Positions 7,501 through 14,808 of a stretch of 41,999 bases of DNA are shown in pieces. The notes under the pieces are model-generated. The model was not told where the DNA came from and ran no database searches. It worked only from the letters and a program-made list of their open reading frames with translations. Position 1 is the first letter of the stretch, and each line of letters begins with the position of its first letter. The stretch is taken from positions 1-41,999 of the forward strand of contig JBHELO010000135.1 in the NCBI GenBank assembly GCA_046263055.1, read 5' to 3'. The DNA comes from DATAQC01 sp046263055. Its GTDB lineage: Bacteria; Actinomycetota; Acidimicrobiia; Acidimicrobiales; AC-14. A program made the position numbers and the translations under genes.

Positions 7501-8712
7501 GTGGTCCCCTCACGACGCCCCGGGCGGACACGCGCCGCTTCGCCCGCCCCGGGGGGCGAGCCGCCCCCGGAGGGAGGCAGCCCGCCCACCGCCGGGGGTG
7601 GCGCCGGCGTGCGGCGGGACGTCATGGCCGCCCTGCCCGCCTGGGTGGTGGCCCGGCTGGTGGTGCTCGGAGCCCTGGTCCTGGCCCACGTGGTGGCGTC
7701 CAAGGTCGGCACCCGGGTGCCCGGCTTCCCCGCCCGCCTCCACCGGGGCCTGCTCTCGTGGGACGCCCGGTGGTACTGGGACATCGCCCACCGGGGCTAC
7801 GGCGCCCTTCCCGACGAGAGCCTGCGCTTCTTCCCGCTGTACCCCCTGGCCGCCCGAGGGTTGTCCGTCCTGTTCGGCGGGCACACCGGGGCGCCGCTGC
7901 TCGTGTTGGCCAATGCCGGTGCCCTGGCCCTGGGCGCCCTGATGCACCGCGTGTGCCTGGTCGAGACGGGCGACGCCCGCCTGGCGGTCCGGGCGGCGTG
8001 GCTGGTGGCCCTCGTCCCGCCGTCGTTCGTGATGGTGATGGGCTACAGCGAGCCGGTGGCCATGGCCCTGTCGGTGGCCTGCGTCTGGGCCCTCCGGCGC
8101 CGCCGCTGGGGGTGGGCGGCATTGGCCGGCCTGGCCGCCGGGCTCACCCGGCCGGTCGGCATCCTGTTGGCCGTGCCGGCCGCGGTGGAGGCGGCCAGGG
8201 GCCTCCGCCGCGCCCCCGCCCGTGAGCGGGGGGCCCGGGCGGCGGCCGTGGTGGCGCCGTTCGTCGGTGCCGGCTCGTTCCTGGTCTGGGTGGGCGTCCG
8301 CTTCGGCGACGCCCTCCTGCCCTTGCACGTGCAGGACCGGGGCTACCTCCGGGGCGGCTTCGAGGACCCCGTGTCGTCGGTCGTGCGCTCCACCGCCCGG
8401 GCCCTGCGGGGGTCGCCCGGCCTCAACGCCATGCACCTGCCTTGGGTGGCGGTGGTGGTGGCCCTCACGGTGGTGGCCTGCCGACGATGGCCGGCGGCCT
8501 ACGGCGCCTACGCGGTGGCATCGCTGGTGCTGGCCCTGTCGGCCCGCAACCTGGGATCGTTCGAGCGCTACGGGTTCGGCGCCTTCCCGGTGATCCTGGC
8601 CCTGGCGTCGCTGACCGCACCGGCGTGGGCCGAGCGGGCCGCCCTCACCGTGGGCGCCGCCCTGATGGCCGGCTACGCCCTGCTCGCCTTCCTCCTGTAC
8701 TACGTGCCCTGA
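7501..8712 (+). CDS. PIG-V-like membrane mannosyltransferase
   Basis: 403-aa multi-pass protein resembling the PIG-V / GPI mannosyltransferase 2 type found in actinobacteria. The diagnostic stretch is SWDARWYWDIAHRGY followed by FFPLYPLAARG, where the Asp of WDARWY is the expected catalytic residue of the first outer loop. About nine helices follow. The start is uncertain: GTG 7501 gives a 40-residue Pro/Gly-rich cytoplasmic tail, while GTG 7609 or ATG 7624 would begin just before helix 1. No ribosome site settles this. It follows the GT39-like gene by 15 nt and probably shares its transcript. It converges with the sialidase-like gene 18 bp away. Confidence 0.83.
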   Translation: MVPSRRPGRTRAASPAPGGEPPPEGGSPPTAGGGAGVRRDVMAALPAWVVARLVVLGALVLAHVVASKVGTRVPGFPARLHRGLLSWDARWYWDIAHRGYGALPDESLRFFPLYPLAARGLSVLFGGHTGAPLLVLANAGALALGALMHRVCLVETGDARLAVRAAWLVALVPPSFVMVMGYSEPVAMALSVACVWALRRRRWGWAALAGLAAGLTRPVGILLAVPAAVEAARGLRRAPARERGARAAAVVAPFVGAGSFLVWVGVRFGDALLPLHVQDRGYLRGGFEDPVSSVVRSTARALRGSPGLNAMHLPWVAVVVALTVVACRRWPAAYGAYAVASLVLALSARNLGSFERYGFGAFPVILALASLTAPAWAERAALTVGAALMAGYALLAFLLYYVP

Positions 8713-8730
8713 GCTCCCCCAGTGGCGGGG

Positions 8731-10413
8731 TCAGGTGGCAGTCGGGGTCCGCACCGGGGGGGCGGCGGTGGGTGCCGCGCCCGAGGAGCGTCGCCGTTCC
8801 CCGGAGGTGACTATCAGGAACACGAGCCCGACCACGAACAGGGCGGCCGCCGCCCCCAGCAGGCCGGCGGCCCACGGAGACGTGCCCGTCCCGGCCCGCT
8901 TCCCGCCGAAGGCCTCGGCGGCGGGGGCGTAGCGGACGCGGGTGAAGTAGATGTCCTGGGCCGCGGTGGTGGGGTTGCCGTTGCGAGTGTCGTCCCAGGC
9001 CACGTCCACCGCCCGGTCGGTGGAGACCAGGCCGAGGGGGCCGTCGATGGAGCCCGTCGGCCGGGGCCCGAACGTGCGGTCGATGGCCCGGTCGTTGAGC
9101 TTGGCGTTCTTCGACCAGGTGCGCCCGCCGTCGGTGGACGAGGCGTGGTACACGTCCTGCAGGCCGCCGTCGGTGGCGCCGTCCTTGTACGTCGGGTCGT
9201 TGCGCCAGTCGTACCAGGCCACGTCCACGCGCCCGTCGGGCGCCACCCCGAGGGTGGGGAACTCCTCGGGGAAGTCCCAGTCCCGCTTGGGGTCGCCGTC
9301 GTTCACCTTGACCGGGGCCGACCAGGTGCGGCCGCCGTCGCCGGAGCGCATGGACAGGATCTGGGGCACGCCGGTGCCCAGCTCCTCCCACGCCACGTAG
9401 ACGTTCCCCGTCTTGGGGTCCACTCCCGGGGAGGGGGCGCTCAGCCAGTCGGAGGTCGAGGTGGCGGACTTGCCGTCGGCCGGCCCGGACTGGGTGTGGA
9501 TCGGGTTCACGGTGAACGTGCGCCCGTGATCCCGGGACGTGGAGAGGAACAGGTGGGCGGGCGGGGCCTTGCCCGGGTCGGTGCCCCGGGTGGACTGGCC
9601 GAAGAAGGCAAGGAGGGAGCCGTCCTTGGCCTGGGCCAGGTAGGGCTCGGTGGTGCACTGGTCCACGCCGGGCGCCATGTCGACGGGGCCGCCGAAGGTC
9701 TTGCCGCCGTCGGCGGAGACGGCCAGCCATGGCCGGGCCAGAGCCCGGTTGTCGACCAGGCGGCACCAGATCGAGGTGGACGACCCGGTGATGGCCTCGG
9801 GCATGTTCCAGATGCCGTTGTTCGACCACCACGACACGTACACGCGCTGGGGGTCGGTGCGGTCGACCACGATCGAGGGCATGGCGTCGGCCCCGAACTG
9901 GTGGGCGGCGGGGTCGGGCCCGATCCGGGGGAGGGCAGTGGTGTCCCACGTGATGCCCAGGTCCGTCGAGCGGGCGAGGAAGATCCGCTGCTGGTAGGTG
10001 GTGGGCTGGAACCCGCTGAAGGCGTAGTACAGGGTGCCGTCGGGGGCGAAGGCGAGGTCGGCGATGACGCCGGTGTCGGCGAACCCGCACCCCGGCCAGT
10101 CGGGCGGCGTGGTGGGCTGGGCCGCCTCCGACCAGCTGAGGCCACCGTCCCGGGAGACGTGCACGCCGCAGCGCGACGAGTAGGCGTCGCTGTCGGCCTC
10201 CACCAAGGTCTGAGGGTCGGTGGGCGACACCGCCAGGGCCGGTGTGGCGTGGCCCCGCCCGGCGCCGGGGTCGGCGGTGACCTGCACCGCGGCATCGACC
10301 CGGGGTGACGTGGCGGCGGCCGCCGCCGCCCCGCCGGCCAGCAGCGCGGTCAGCCCGACGGCGACGGCGCCGCCCCCGACCGCCGATGGTCCCCACACCC
10401 GACGACGACCCAC
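8731..10413 (-). CDS. Secreted, membrane-anchored BNR-repeat (sialidase-like) protein
   Basis: 560 aa if begun at GTG 10413, which gives a clear signal peptide (MGRRRVWG, hydrophobic core, AAAAAATSP) and has GGGAGGG just upstream. A GTG at 10494 in the same frame would add 27 residues unlike a signal sequence. The mature part is a beta-propeller with several Asp-box/BNR-type motifs: SRDGGLSW, SADGGKTF, SRDHGRTF, SGDGGRTW and SSTDGGRTW. Near the C-terminus one helix (GLLGAAAALFVVGLVFLIV) and a basic tail anchor it facing out. BNR repeats occur in true sialidases but also in many proteins without that activity, so the enzyme class is open. It lies downstream of the endonuclease-fold and CFA genes on the same strand. 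Confidence 0.8.
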   Translation of the reverse strand: MGRRRVWGPSAVGGGAVAVGLTALLAGGAAAAAATSPRVDAAVQVTADPGAGRGHATPALAVSPTDPQTLVEADSDAYSSRCGVHVSRDGGLSWSEAAQPTTPPDWPGCGFADTGVIADLAFAPDGTLYYAFSGFQPTTYQQRIFLARSTDLGITWDTTALPRIGPDPAAHQFGADAMPSIVVDRTDPQRVYVSWWSNNGIWNMPEAITGSSTSIWCRLVDNRALARPWLAVSADGGKTFGGPVDMAPGVDQCTTEPYLAQAKDGSLLAFFGQSTRGTDPGKAPPAHLFLSTSRDHGRTFTVNPIHTQSGPADGKSATSTSDWLSAPSPGVDPKTGNVYVAWEELGTGVPQILSMRSGDGGRTWSAPVKVNDGDPKRDWDFPEEFPTLGVAPDGRVDVAWYDWRNDPTYKDGATDGGLQDVYHASSTDGGRTWSKNAKLNDRAIDRTFGPRPTGSIDGPLGLVSTDRAVDVAWDDTRNGNPTTAAQDIYFTRVRYAPAAEAFGGKRAGTGTSPWAAGLLGAAAALFVVGLVFLIVTSGERRRSSGAAPTAAPPVRTPTAT

Positions 10414-10516
10414 TGGTCCCTCCCCACGACGCCCGAATTGCGAGTGGCAAGCGTCGCGCCCCCCGTGCCGCCTGTCAGTAGAGGACGCCGGCACTTAGCG
10501 CCAGCCGGACGGCGGC

Positions 10517-11704
10517 CTACCGGGGAGCGGTGGGGGCGCGCGGCCCGAGGACGACCCGGTAGGCGGTGTCGTCGATGGAGGTCGGACCCATGGCGTGGGC
10601 GACGCCGGACTGGAGCATGCGATGAAGCCGCCAGGTGGCCTCGTCCACCACCTCCAGTACGTCCTCGTGGCGGGCCACCCAGCGCTCGTGCACCTTGCGG
10701 CACCACAGGTGGTAGTTGTGGCGGTCGTTGTCGATGCGAACTATCTCGAAGTCGTTGCCGGCAACCGCCTTGGTGAACGACGGCAGGTAGACCATGCGGA
10801 ACGTGCCGGGCCAGATGTGGCGGGTGATGGTGGAGGCGATGCCGAAGCGGCTGCGCGAGGAGGCGAAGTCGCAGTAGACGCGGCCGGTAGGGGTGAGCAG
10901 GCGGGTGACCCCGGCCAGCGTCCGGTCGTAGTCGGAGAGGTCCTCGATCACGCCCATCATGCTCAGCGCGTCGAAGCGCCGGCCGGGCTCGAAGGTGAAG
11001 AAGTCCTGGTACAGCACCGTGGCCTCCAGGCCGTCCTCGGCCAGCCGGGCCGTCGTGTAGGCGAGCTGGTCGCGAGAGAGGGTGATGCCGGTGACCTGCA
11101 CGCCCCGGGCCGCGCAGTAGCGGGTGAAGCCGCCCCAGCCGCACCCCACGTCGAGCAACGAGTCGCCCTCCTTGAGGCCCAACCAGGTGAAGGCGTACTC
11201 GAGCTTGCGGGCCGACCCCGCCTCGAGGGTGTCGTCGTCGCCGTCGTAGATGCCCGGCGTGTACACCGACCAGTCCCGGTCCAGGGCCAGTGTCTGCACG
11301 TTCTTGGTGTCGTAGTGCTTGGCGATCCACTTCGGGTTGAGCCGGGTGCGCCCGACCAGCAGCGGCTGCACCTGGGCCCAGGCGGTGATGGCCCAGTGGC
11401 GGTCGGCCAGGAGGTGGCGCAGCTCCATGACCGAGAAGAAGTCACCCTCGAAGTCGAGGTCGTCGCGCATGTAGGCCTCGGCCACCGCCAGCTCGGAGAG
11501 CGACGCCACCGCCTCGAGGCCGGCAGGGGTGCGGATCACCACCGTGAACATCGGGTCGCCGGTGCCGAACCGGGCCACCTCCCCGTCCGGGCCGCGCAGG
11601 CACCACGGGAGCGCGTCGGGGCGCCCACCGCCCCTGATGGTGGCGACCACGCCGTCGAAGGTGGCGGCCGCCCGGGACCGGCCGAGGAGGAACGCGGGGG
11701 CCAT
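10517..11704 (-). CDS. Cyclopropane-fatty-acyl-phospholipid synthase family methyltransferase
   Basis: 395-aa SAM-dependent lipid methyltransferase. The SAM-binding glycine loop is LLDVGCGWGGF, followed by VTGITLS and FDALSMMGVIEDL. The C-terminal HIWPGTFRMVYLPSF and a WCRKVHERW segment fit the CFA synthase family, as does the N-terminal lipid-binding domain. The expected reaction adds a methylene or methyl group across the double bond of a membrane acyl chain, giving cyclopropane or mid-chain methyl-branched fatty acids. Its ATG shares one base with the TGA of the endonuclease-fold gene (TGATG), so translation is coupled. I cannot tell cyclopropane synthase from related methyltransferases by eye. 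Confidence 0.9.
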   Translation of the reverse strand: MAPAFLLGRSRAAATFDGVVATIRGGGRPDALPWCLRGPDGEVARFGTGDPMFTVVIRTPAGLEAVASLSELAVAEAYMRDDLDFEGDFFSVMELRHLLADRHWAITAWAQVQPLLVGRTRLNPKWIAKHYDTKNVQTLALDRDWSVYTPGIYDGDDDTLEAGSARKLEYAFTWLGLKEGDSLLDVGCGWGGFTRYCAARGVQVTGITLSRDQLAYTTARLAEDGLEATVLYQDFFTFEPGRRFDALSMMGVIEDLSDYDRTLAGVTRLLTPTGRVYCDFASSRSRFGIASTITRHIWPGTFRMVYLPSFTKAVAGNDFEIVRIDNDRHNYHLWCRKVHERWVARHEDVLEVVDEATWRLHRMLQSGVAHAMGPTSIDDTAYRVVLGPRAPTAPR

Positions 11705-12816
11705 CAGCGGGGCGTCCCGCTGGCGCGACCGGCAGTGGCAGCAGGTGCCCGGCGCGTCCGGCCCGCCGCCCGCCCGATGGGCGCCGGGCGGGCGGTGGCC
11801 GGAGCCGGCGACGGGGTGGCGGCCGGGAGGGCGGCGTCGTCGAGGACGAGGAACTCGCACCACAGAGGTATGTGGTCGGAGACCTTCCAGCTCACCTTCT
11901 CCCGGGTCAGATCCGGGTACACGAGAGGGACGAAGTCGAAGCCGCCGGCCCGGCCGGTGTAGCGCAGGGTCAGCAGCGGAGTGCCGTCGGGGCCGTCGAA
12001 CCACGCGATCTGGTCGTAGAACCCCTTGTTGGTCTCGAAGATGGTCCGGGCCACGCCGTTGAGCTCGTTGGGCGGGTGCAGGCCGGTGGAGGTGAACGCC
12101 TGGTAGGCGGGGCTGCCCGAACGGTCGATGTTGAAGTCGCCCAGGGCGATGAGGTTCTGGCCCCACGACGCGATCTCGGCGGCCCAGTTGCGCATGAAGG
12201 TGGCGATGCCCACCAGCTCGGGGATCCGGTCGGCGGCGATGCTGCCCCACATGACGTGCAGGGTGACGAGGATGAAGGTCTTGCCCCCCGAGAAGAAGCT
12301 CACCGCGTAGGGCGTACGGGCGAACTGGTGGCTGAGGGTGGTCGTGCCCTTGACCTTGGTGTCCTCGTCGGACAGGACCAGCTCGCAGGCCAGGCCCGAG
12401 AGCTTGACCCGGCGGGTATCGAACACGAAGGCCAGGCGCTCGTCGTTGCCGGCCTGGCCCCGGGTGACGTCGGTGAGGATGAAGCTCCAGGCCGGGCCGA
12501 GGTCGTGCATCATGTGGCGCAGACCCCGCAGGTTGTCCTTGACCTCCTGGATGGCGATCACGTCGAAGTGGGACACGATCTCGGTGATGACGGCCAGGGC
12601 CCGGAGGTCGCGCGACGGGGTGGCCGAGGGGGGTGCCGACCAGCTGTCGGTGAGGTCGCCGAAGGCCCGGATGTTCCAGGTGCCGATGACCAGGTTGCGG
12701 TCAAGGTTCTTGGAGGGGAGCTGGGCGTCGAGGGCGGCCCGCAGCCCCGCCACCTCGGCGGCCACCCTGTCGGGCATCGGCCCGGGATCCTCGGGTGCCG
12801 GTGCTGGCTTGACCAT
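11704..12816 (-). CDS. Endonuclease/exonuclease/phosphatase (EEP) fold protein
   Basis: 370-aa protein of the DNase I-like EEP superfamily. The active-site segments are in order: TWNIRAFG (Asn), IAIQEVKD (metal-binding Glu), LHVMWG, GDFNIDR (Asp-x-Asn) and a terminal SDHIPLWCEF (Ser-Asp-His). There is no signal peptide, so it is probably cytosolic. The last 40 residues are Ala/Pro-rich and low in complexity. Family members cut DNA or RNA, or hydrolyse phosphoinositides or sphingomyelin, so the substrate is open. Direct coupling to a lipid-modifying gene makes a lipid phosphodiesterase worth considering, but that is only an inference. ATG 12816 has GGAAGGG 7 nt upstream, making this a leadered gene. 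Confidence 0.85.
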   Translation of the reverse strand: MVKPAPAPEDPGPMPDRVAAEVAGLRAALDAQLPSKNLDRNLVIGTWNIRAFGDLTDSWSAPPSATPSRDLRALAVITEIVSHFDVIAIQEVKDNLRGLRHMMHDLGPAWSFILTDVTRGQAGNDERLAFVFDTRRVKLSGLACELVLSDEDTKVKGTTTLSHQFARTPYAVSFFSGGKTFILVTLHVMWGSIAADRIPELVGIATFMRNWAAEIASWGQNLIALGDFNIDRSGSPAYQAFTSTGLHPPNELNGVARTIFETNKGFYDQIAWFDGPDGTPLLTLRYTGRAGGFDFVPLVYPDLTREKVSWKVSDHIPLWCEFLVLDDAALPAATPSPAPATARPAPIGRAAGRTRRAPAATAGRASGTPR

Positions 12817-12843
12817 GGCTCACCCTTCCGGGGCGCCGGCCTT

Positions 12844-12874
12844 CGGCGCGCCGCCGCGATGCTACGGCGCGCCG
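12844..12874. promoter_or_regulatory. Two identical palindromes CGGCGCGCCG, 21 bp apart, in a divergent promoter region
   Basis: CGGCGCGCCG at 12844-12853 and again at 12865-12874. Each copy is a perfect 10-bp palindrome, and the centres are 21 bp or two helical turns apart. They fill the middle of the 72-bp gap between the leftward EEP/CFA operon and the rightward SRAP gene. A dimeric regulator on one face of the helix would fit; this is inferred. Confidence 0.4.
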
Positions 12875-12888
12875 GCCGGCGGTCGGTG

Positions 12889-13641
12889 ATGTGCGGGCGG
12901 GTGGTGGCGGCCCGGCCGCCCGACCTCCTGGCTGCCATCCTGGGCGCCGCCCAGGTGGTGGCGCCCGACCTGGGGCCCCGGTGGAACGTGGCTCCCGGCG
13001 GCCCGGTCTACGCGGTGGCGGGGGTGGCCGCCGGCGGCCCCGCGGGCGAGGCCGGGCCCGCCGGGGAAGCGTCGGCCGGCCGCCGGCTGGGGCTGATGAC
13101 CTGGGGTCTGCTGCCGTCGTGGGCGCCCACGCCCGCATCGGGGCCCCGGCCCGTCAACGCCCGGGTGGAGTCGCTGTTGAGCCGGCCCCATTTCGCCGGC
13201 GCCCTGGCCGCCCGGCGATGCCTGGTGCCCATCGACGGGTTCTACGAGTGGGCCACCGGCCCGTCGGGGGCCCGCCGGCCGCACTTCCTCGCCGCGCCCG
13301 ACGGGTCGCCGCTGGCCGTGGCCGCGGTGTGGGACCGCTGGTCGGGGGAGGGCGAAGACCGCCCGGTGCTGTCGTGCGCCCTGGTGACGGTGCCCGCCAA
13401 CCCCGACGTGGCGCCCCTGCACGACCGCATGCCGGCGTTGGTGGCGCCCGCCGAGTGGGACGAGTGGCTCGATCCCTCCAACCACGACGAGGACCGGCTG
13501 TTGGCGCTCCTGCGCCCTCCGCCGGCGGGCACGCTGGCCGTGCGCCCGATCGGCCGCCGGGTCAACAGCACCGCCAACGACGGCCCCGAGCTCCTCGACG
13601 TCGTGGAGCCGGAGCCCGGGCCACTCACGCTGTTCGGGTGA
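12889..13641 (+). CDS. SRAP domain protein (HMCES/YedK family, abasic-site DNA-protein crosslinker)
   Basis: 250 aa. The SRAP family crosslinks through Cys2 to abasic sites in single-stranded DNA and shields them. The start MCGR leaves C2 at the N-terminus after methionine removal, so the ATG is certain. The other active residues are visible: N90 in RPVNARVES, E120 in GFYEW and H178 in PLHDRMP. PRWNVAPG and RRVNSTAND are further family motifs. There is a Gly/Ala-rich insert around residues 44-64 (AAGGPAGEAG type) that I take to be a loop. No SOS box of the known actinobacterial type is seen upstream; instead two palindromes lie at 12844-12874. Confidence 0.93.
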   Translation: MCGRVVAARPPDLLAAILGAAQVVAPDLGPRWNVAPGGPVYAVAGVAAGGPAGEAGPAGEASAGRRLGLMTWGLLPSWAPTPASGPRPVNARVESLLSRPHFAGALAARRCLVPIDGFYEWATGPSGARRPHFLAAPDGSPLAVAAVWDRWSGEGEDRPVLSCALVTVPANPDVAPLHDRMPALVAPAEWDEWLDPSNHDEDRLLALLRPPPAGTLAVRPIGRRVNSTANDGPELLDVVEPEPGPLTLFG

Positions 13642-13682
13642 GCGGCCCGGAACGGATGGTGCGCGGGCGCTGAAGGCAGGGA

Positions 13683-13719
13683 ACACCTATTGACACCTAT
13701 TTGCCGACGAGCGTACCGT
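13683..13719 (+). promoter_or_regulatory. Candidate sigma-70 promoter with a tandem 10-mer, DUF3472-like gene
   Basis: TTGACA at 13690-13695 and TACCGT at 13714-13719 are 18 bp apart, an excellent housekeeping-type promoter in an otherwise GC-rich stretch. The -35 lies inside a tandem direct repeat: ACACCTATTG (13683-13692) followed at once by ACACCTATTT (13693-13702). Transcription would start near 13726 and leave a leader of about 160 nt. Confidence 0.5.
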
Positions 13720-13850
13720 CCGCGCTTGTAGCGGGTGGACTCGGGCGGCCTCGACTGGAGGGCGGTGGACGGCATTTCGGTCGTGGGCGCTGCCGTTGAG
13801 ACGCCGGCGTTCGGGCCTAGTCACCACCTCGCGCATTGCGTATGCCGACG

Positions 13851-13873
13851 CACACCCGTGGACAACGGGTGTG
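13851..13873 (+). promoter_or_regulatory. 9-bp perfect hairpin abutting the ribosome site of the DUF3472-like gene
   Basis: CACACCCGT (13851-13859) and ACGGGTGTG (13865-13873) pair perfectly around the loop GGACA. The ribosome-binding sequence AAAGGGGGGG (13874-13883) starts on the very next base, 3 nt before ATG 13887. The position suggests control of translation initiation or protection of the mRNA 5' region. Confidence 0.55.
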
Positions 13874-13886
13874 AAAGGGGGGGCAC

Positions 13887-14570
13887 ATGAAGAGCAAGCT
13901 GGTCGTGGCGGTGGCCGCGGTGTCGGCGGTGATCGGGATGGCTGCCGCGCCGGCCTATGCCTCCTCCCGCTCGTCCTACCTGTACTGGACCGATCAGGCC
14001 GGGAACATCTCCCATTACAACGTCGACACCCACGTGTTCTGGGGAAACGAGCCGCCGGCCACCGGCGTGTACTTCGCGGCGTCCACCCACTGGTTCAGCA
14101 CCGTCGGCGGCGGGGTCGGCGGGTATGTCGGGCTGCAGTCCGTGAACGGTGCCCACAAGATCATCTTCTCCACCTGGGGAGCGACCTCGGGGTCGTGCTA
14201 CAACCTCGCCAACTGCGAGTCGGGCACGTTCAACGAGAGCGGCGGGACCGGCTGGCGGGTCTTCGCGTCCTATCCGTGGAGGGTCGGCGTGGACTACCGA
14301 CTCCGGCTGTGGCAGACCGGGTGCGGCTACGTAGCCGCCGTGCTGGACAGCAGCACGGGCGTGGAGACCCAGTTCGGCAGTGAGTGCGTCGCCGGTCTGA
14401 TCGCCTCCGTGGACAGCTTCTTCGAGCCGATCAACGACGCCGGCCCGGTGACGGTGTACATGGGCATCGTGCGCTACGACGGGGGCGCCTACGTCGGGCT
14501 AGGGACCACCGCCACTGCCTGCGCCTCGTACTTCGGGGGCGAGTGGTGGAAGTTCCCGATCCCCTGTTGA
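13887..14570 (+). CDS. Secreted DUF3472-like protein
   Basis: 227 aa with a classical signal peptide: MKSK, hydrophobic core, cleavage after AYA at about residue 26. The mature part resembles DUF3472 (PF11958): VGGYVGLQSVN followed by KIIFSTWGAT, then TFNESGGTGWRVFASYPW and VDYRLRLW. These correspond to the GYxGxQ, FSxWD, ExxG and YRF blocks of that domain as I remember it. The mature protein has six cysteines (in SCYNLANC, TGCG, SECV, TACAS and the final C), fitting disulfides outside the cell. Its role is unknown; DUF3472 occurs in secreted, possibly carbohydrate-binding proteins. It has its own promoter, a strong purine-rich ribosome site with a hairpin in front, and a terminator-like hairpin behind. 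Confidence 0.72.
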   Translation: MKSKLVVAVAAVSAVIGMAAAPAYASSRSSYLYWTDQAGNISHYNVDTHVFWGNEPPATGVYFAASTHWFSTVGGGVGGYVGLQSVNGAHKIIFSTWGATSGSCYNLANCESGTFNESGGTGWRVFASYPWRVGVDYRLRLWQTGCGYVAAVLDSSTGVETQFGSECVAGLIASVDSFFEPINDAGPVTVYMGIVRYDGGAYVGLGTTATACASYFGGEWWKFPIPC

Positions 14571-14630
14571 GCCGCCTGCACCGCTGACTCGGCCGGCTCC
14601 CGGCTCGTCCCCGGGGCCGCCGCCGTCACT

Positions 14631-14665
14631 GAGGTGGCCACCCCGGCGCCGTCGGTGGCCACCTC
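14631..14665 (+). terminator. 12-bp stem-loop after the DUF3472-like gene
   Basis: GAGGTGGCCACC (14631-14642) and GGTGGCCACCTC (14654-14665) pair perfectly around an 11-nt loop, 60 bp after the stop codon. Each arm also contains the palindrome GGTGGCCACC. No U tract follows, as is common for intrinsic terminators in actinobacteria. Confidence 0.6.
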
Positions 14666-14680
14666 GCCGGCGGCGTGCCG

Positions 14681-14686
14681 TACACT
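14681..14686 (+). promoter_or_regulatory. -10 hexamer TACACT, 8 nt before a small leader ORF
   Basis: TACACT lies just past the terminator-like hairpin and 8 nt before GTG 14695. It probably drives the leader ORF and the glycosyltransferase operon behind it. No clear -35 is seen. Confidence 0.45.
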
Positions 14687-14694
14687 CGTGCGTC

Positions 14695-14808
14695 GTGCCG
14701 GGAGGTCTCGTCAACCGCCTCGGCGCGGACGGGGCCACCGGCCGGGATCCCCATGAGCGGCCGGGGCGGGCAGGAGCGGTCGCCACCCGGTCGTCGGATC
14801 GTCGGTGA
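14695..14808 (+). CDS. 37-codon leader ORF coupled to the GT2 gene
   Basis: An open frame of 37 codons begins at GTG 8 nt after TACACT and ends in a TGA that overlaps the GTG start of the next gene (GTGA, 14805-14808). The product begins MPGGLVNRL and ends SSDRR. It is hydrophilic, rich in Arg and Gly, and has no known domain. The leaderless start and exact overlap suggest that it is translated and lets ribosomes reinitiate on the glycosyltransferase, which has no ribosome-binding sequence of its own. It could equally be a chance open frame in GC-rich DNA. Confidence 0.45.
   Translation: MPGGLVNRLGADGATGRDPHERPGRAGAVATRSSDRR

Noticed and set aside
12817..12888. A LexA/SOS box before the SRAP gene
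   Set aside because: No GAAC-N4-GTTC-type site is present; only the CGGCGCGCCG palindromes are.
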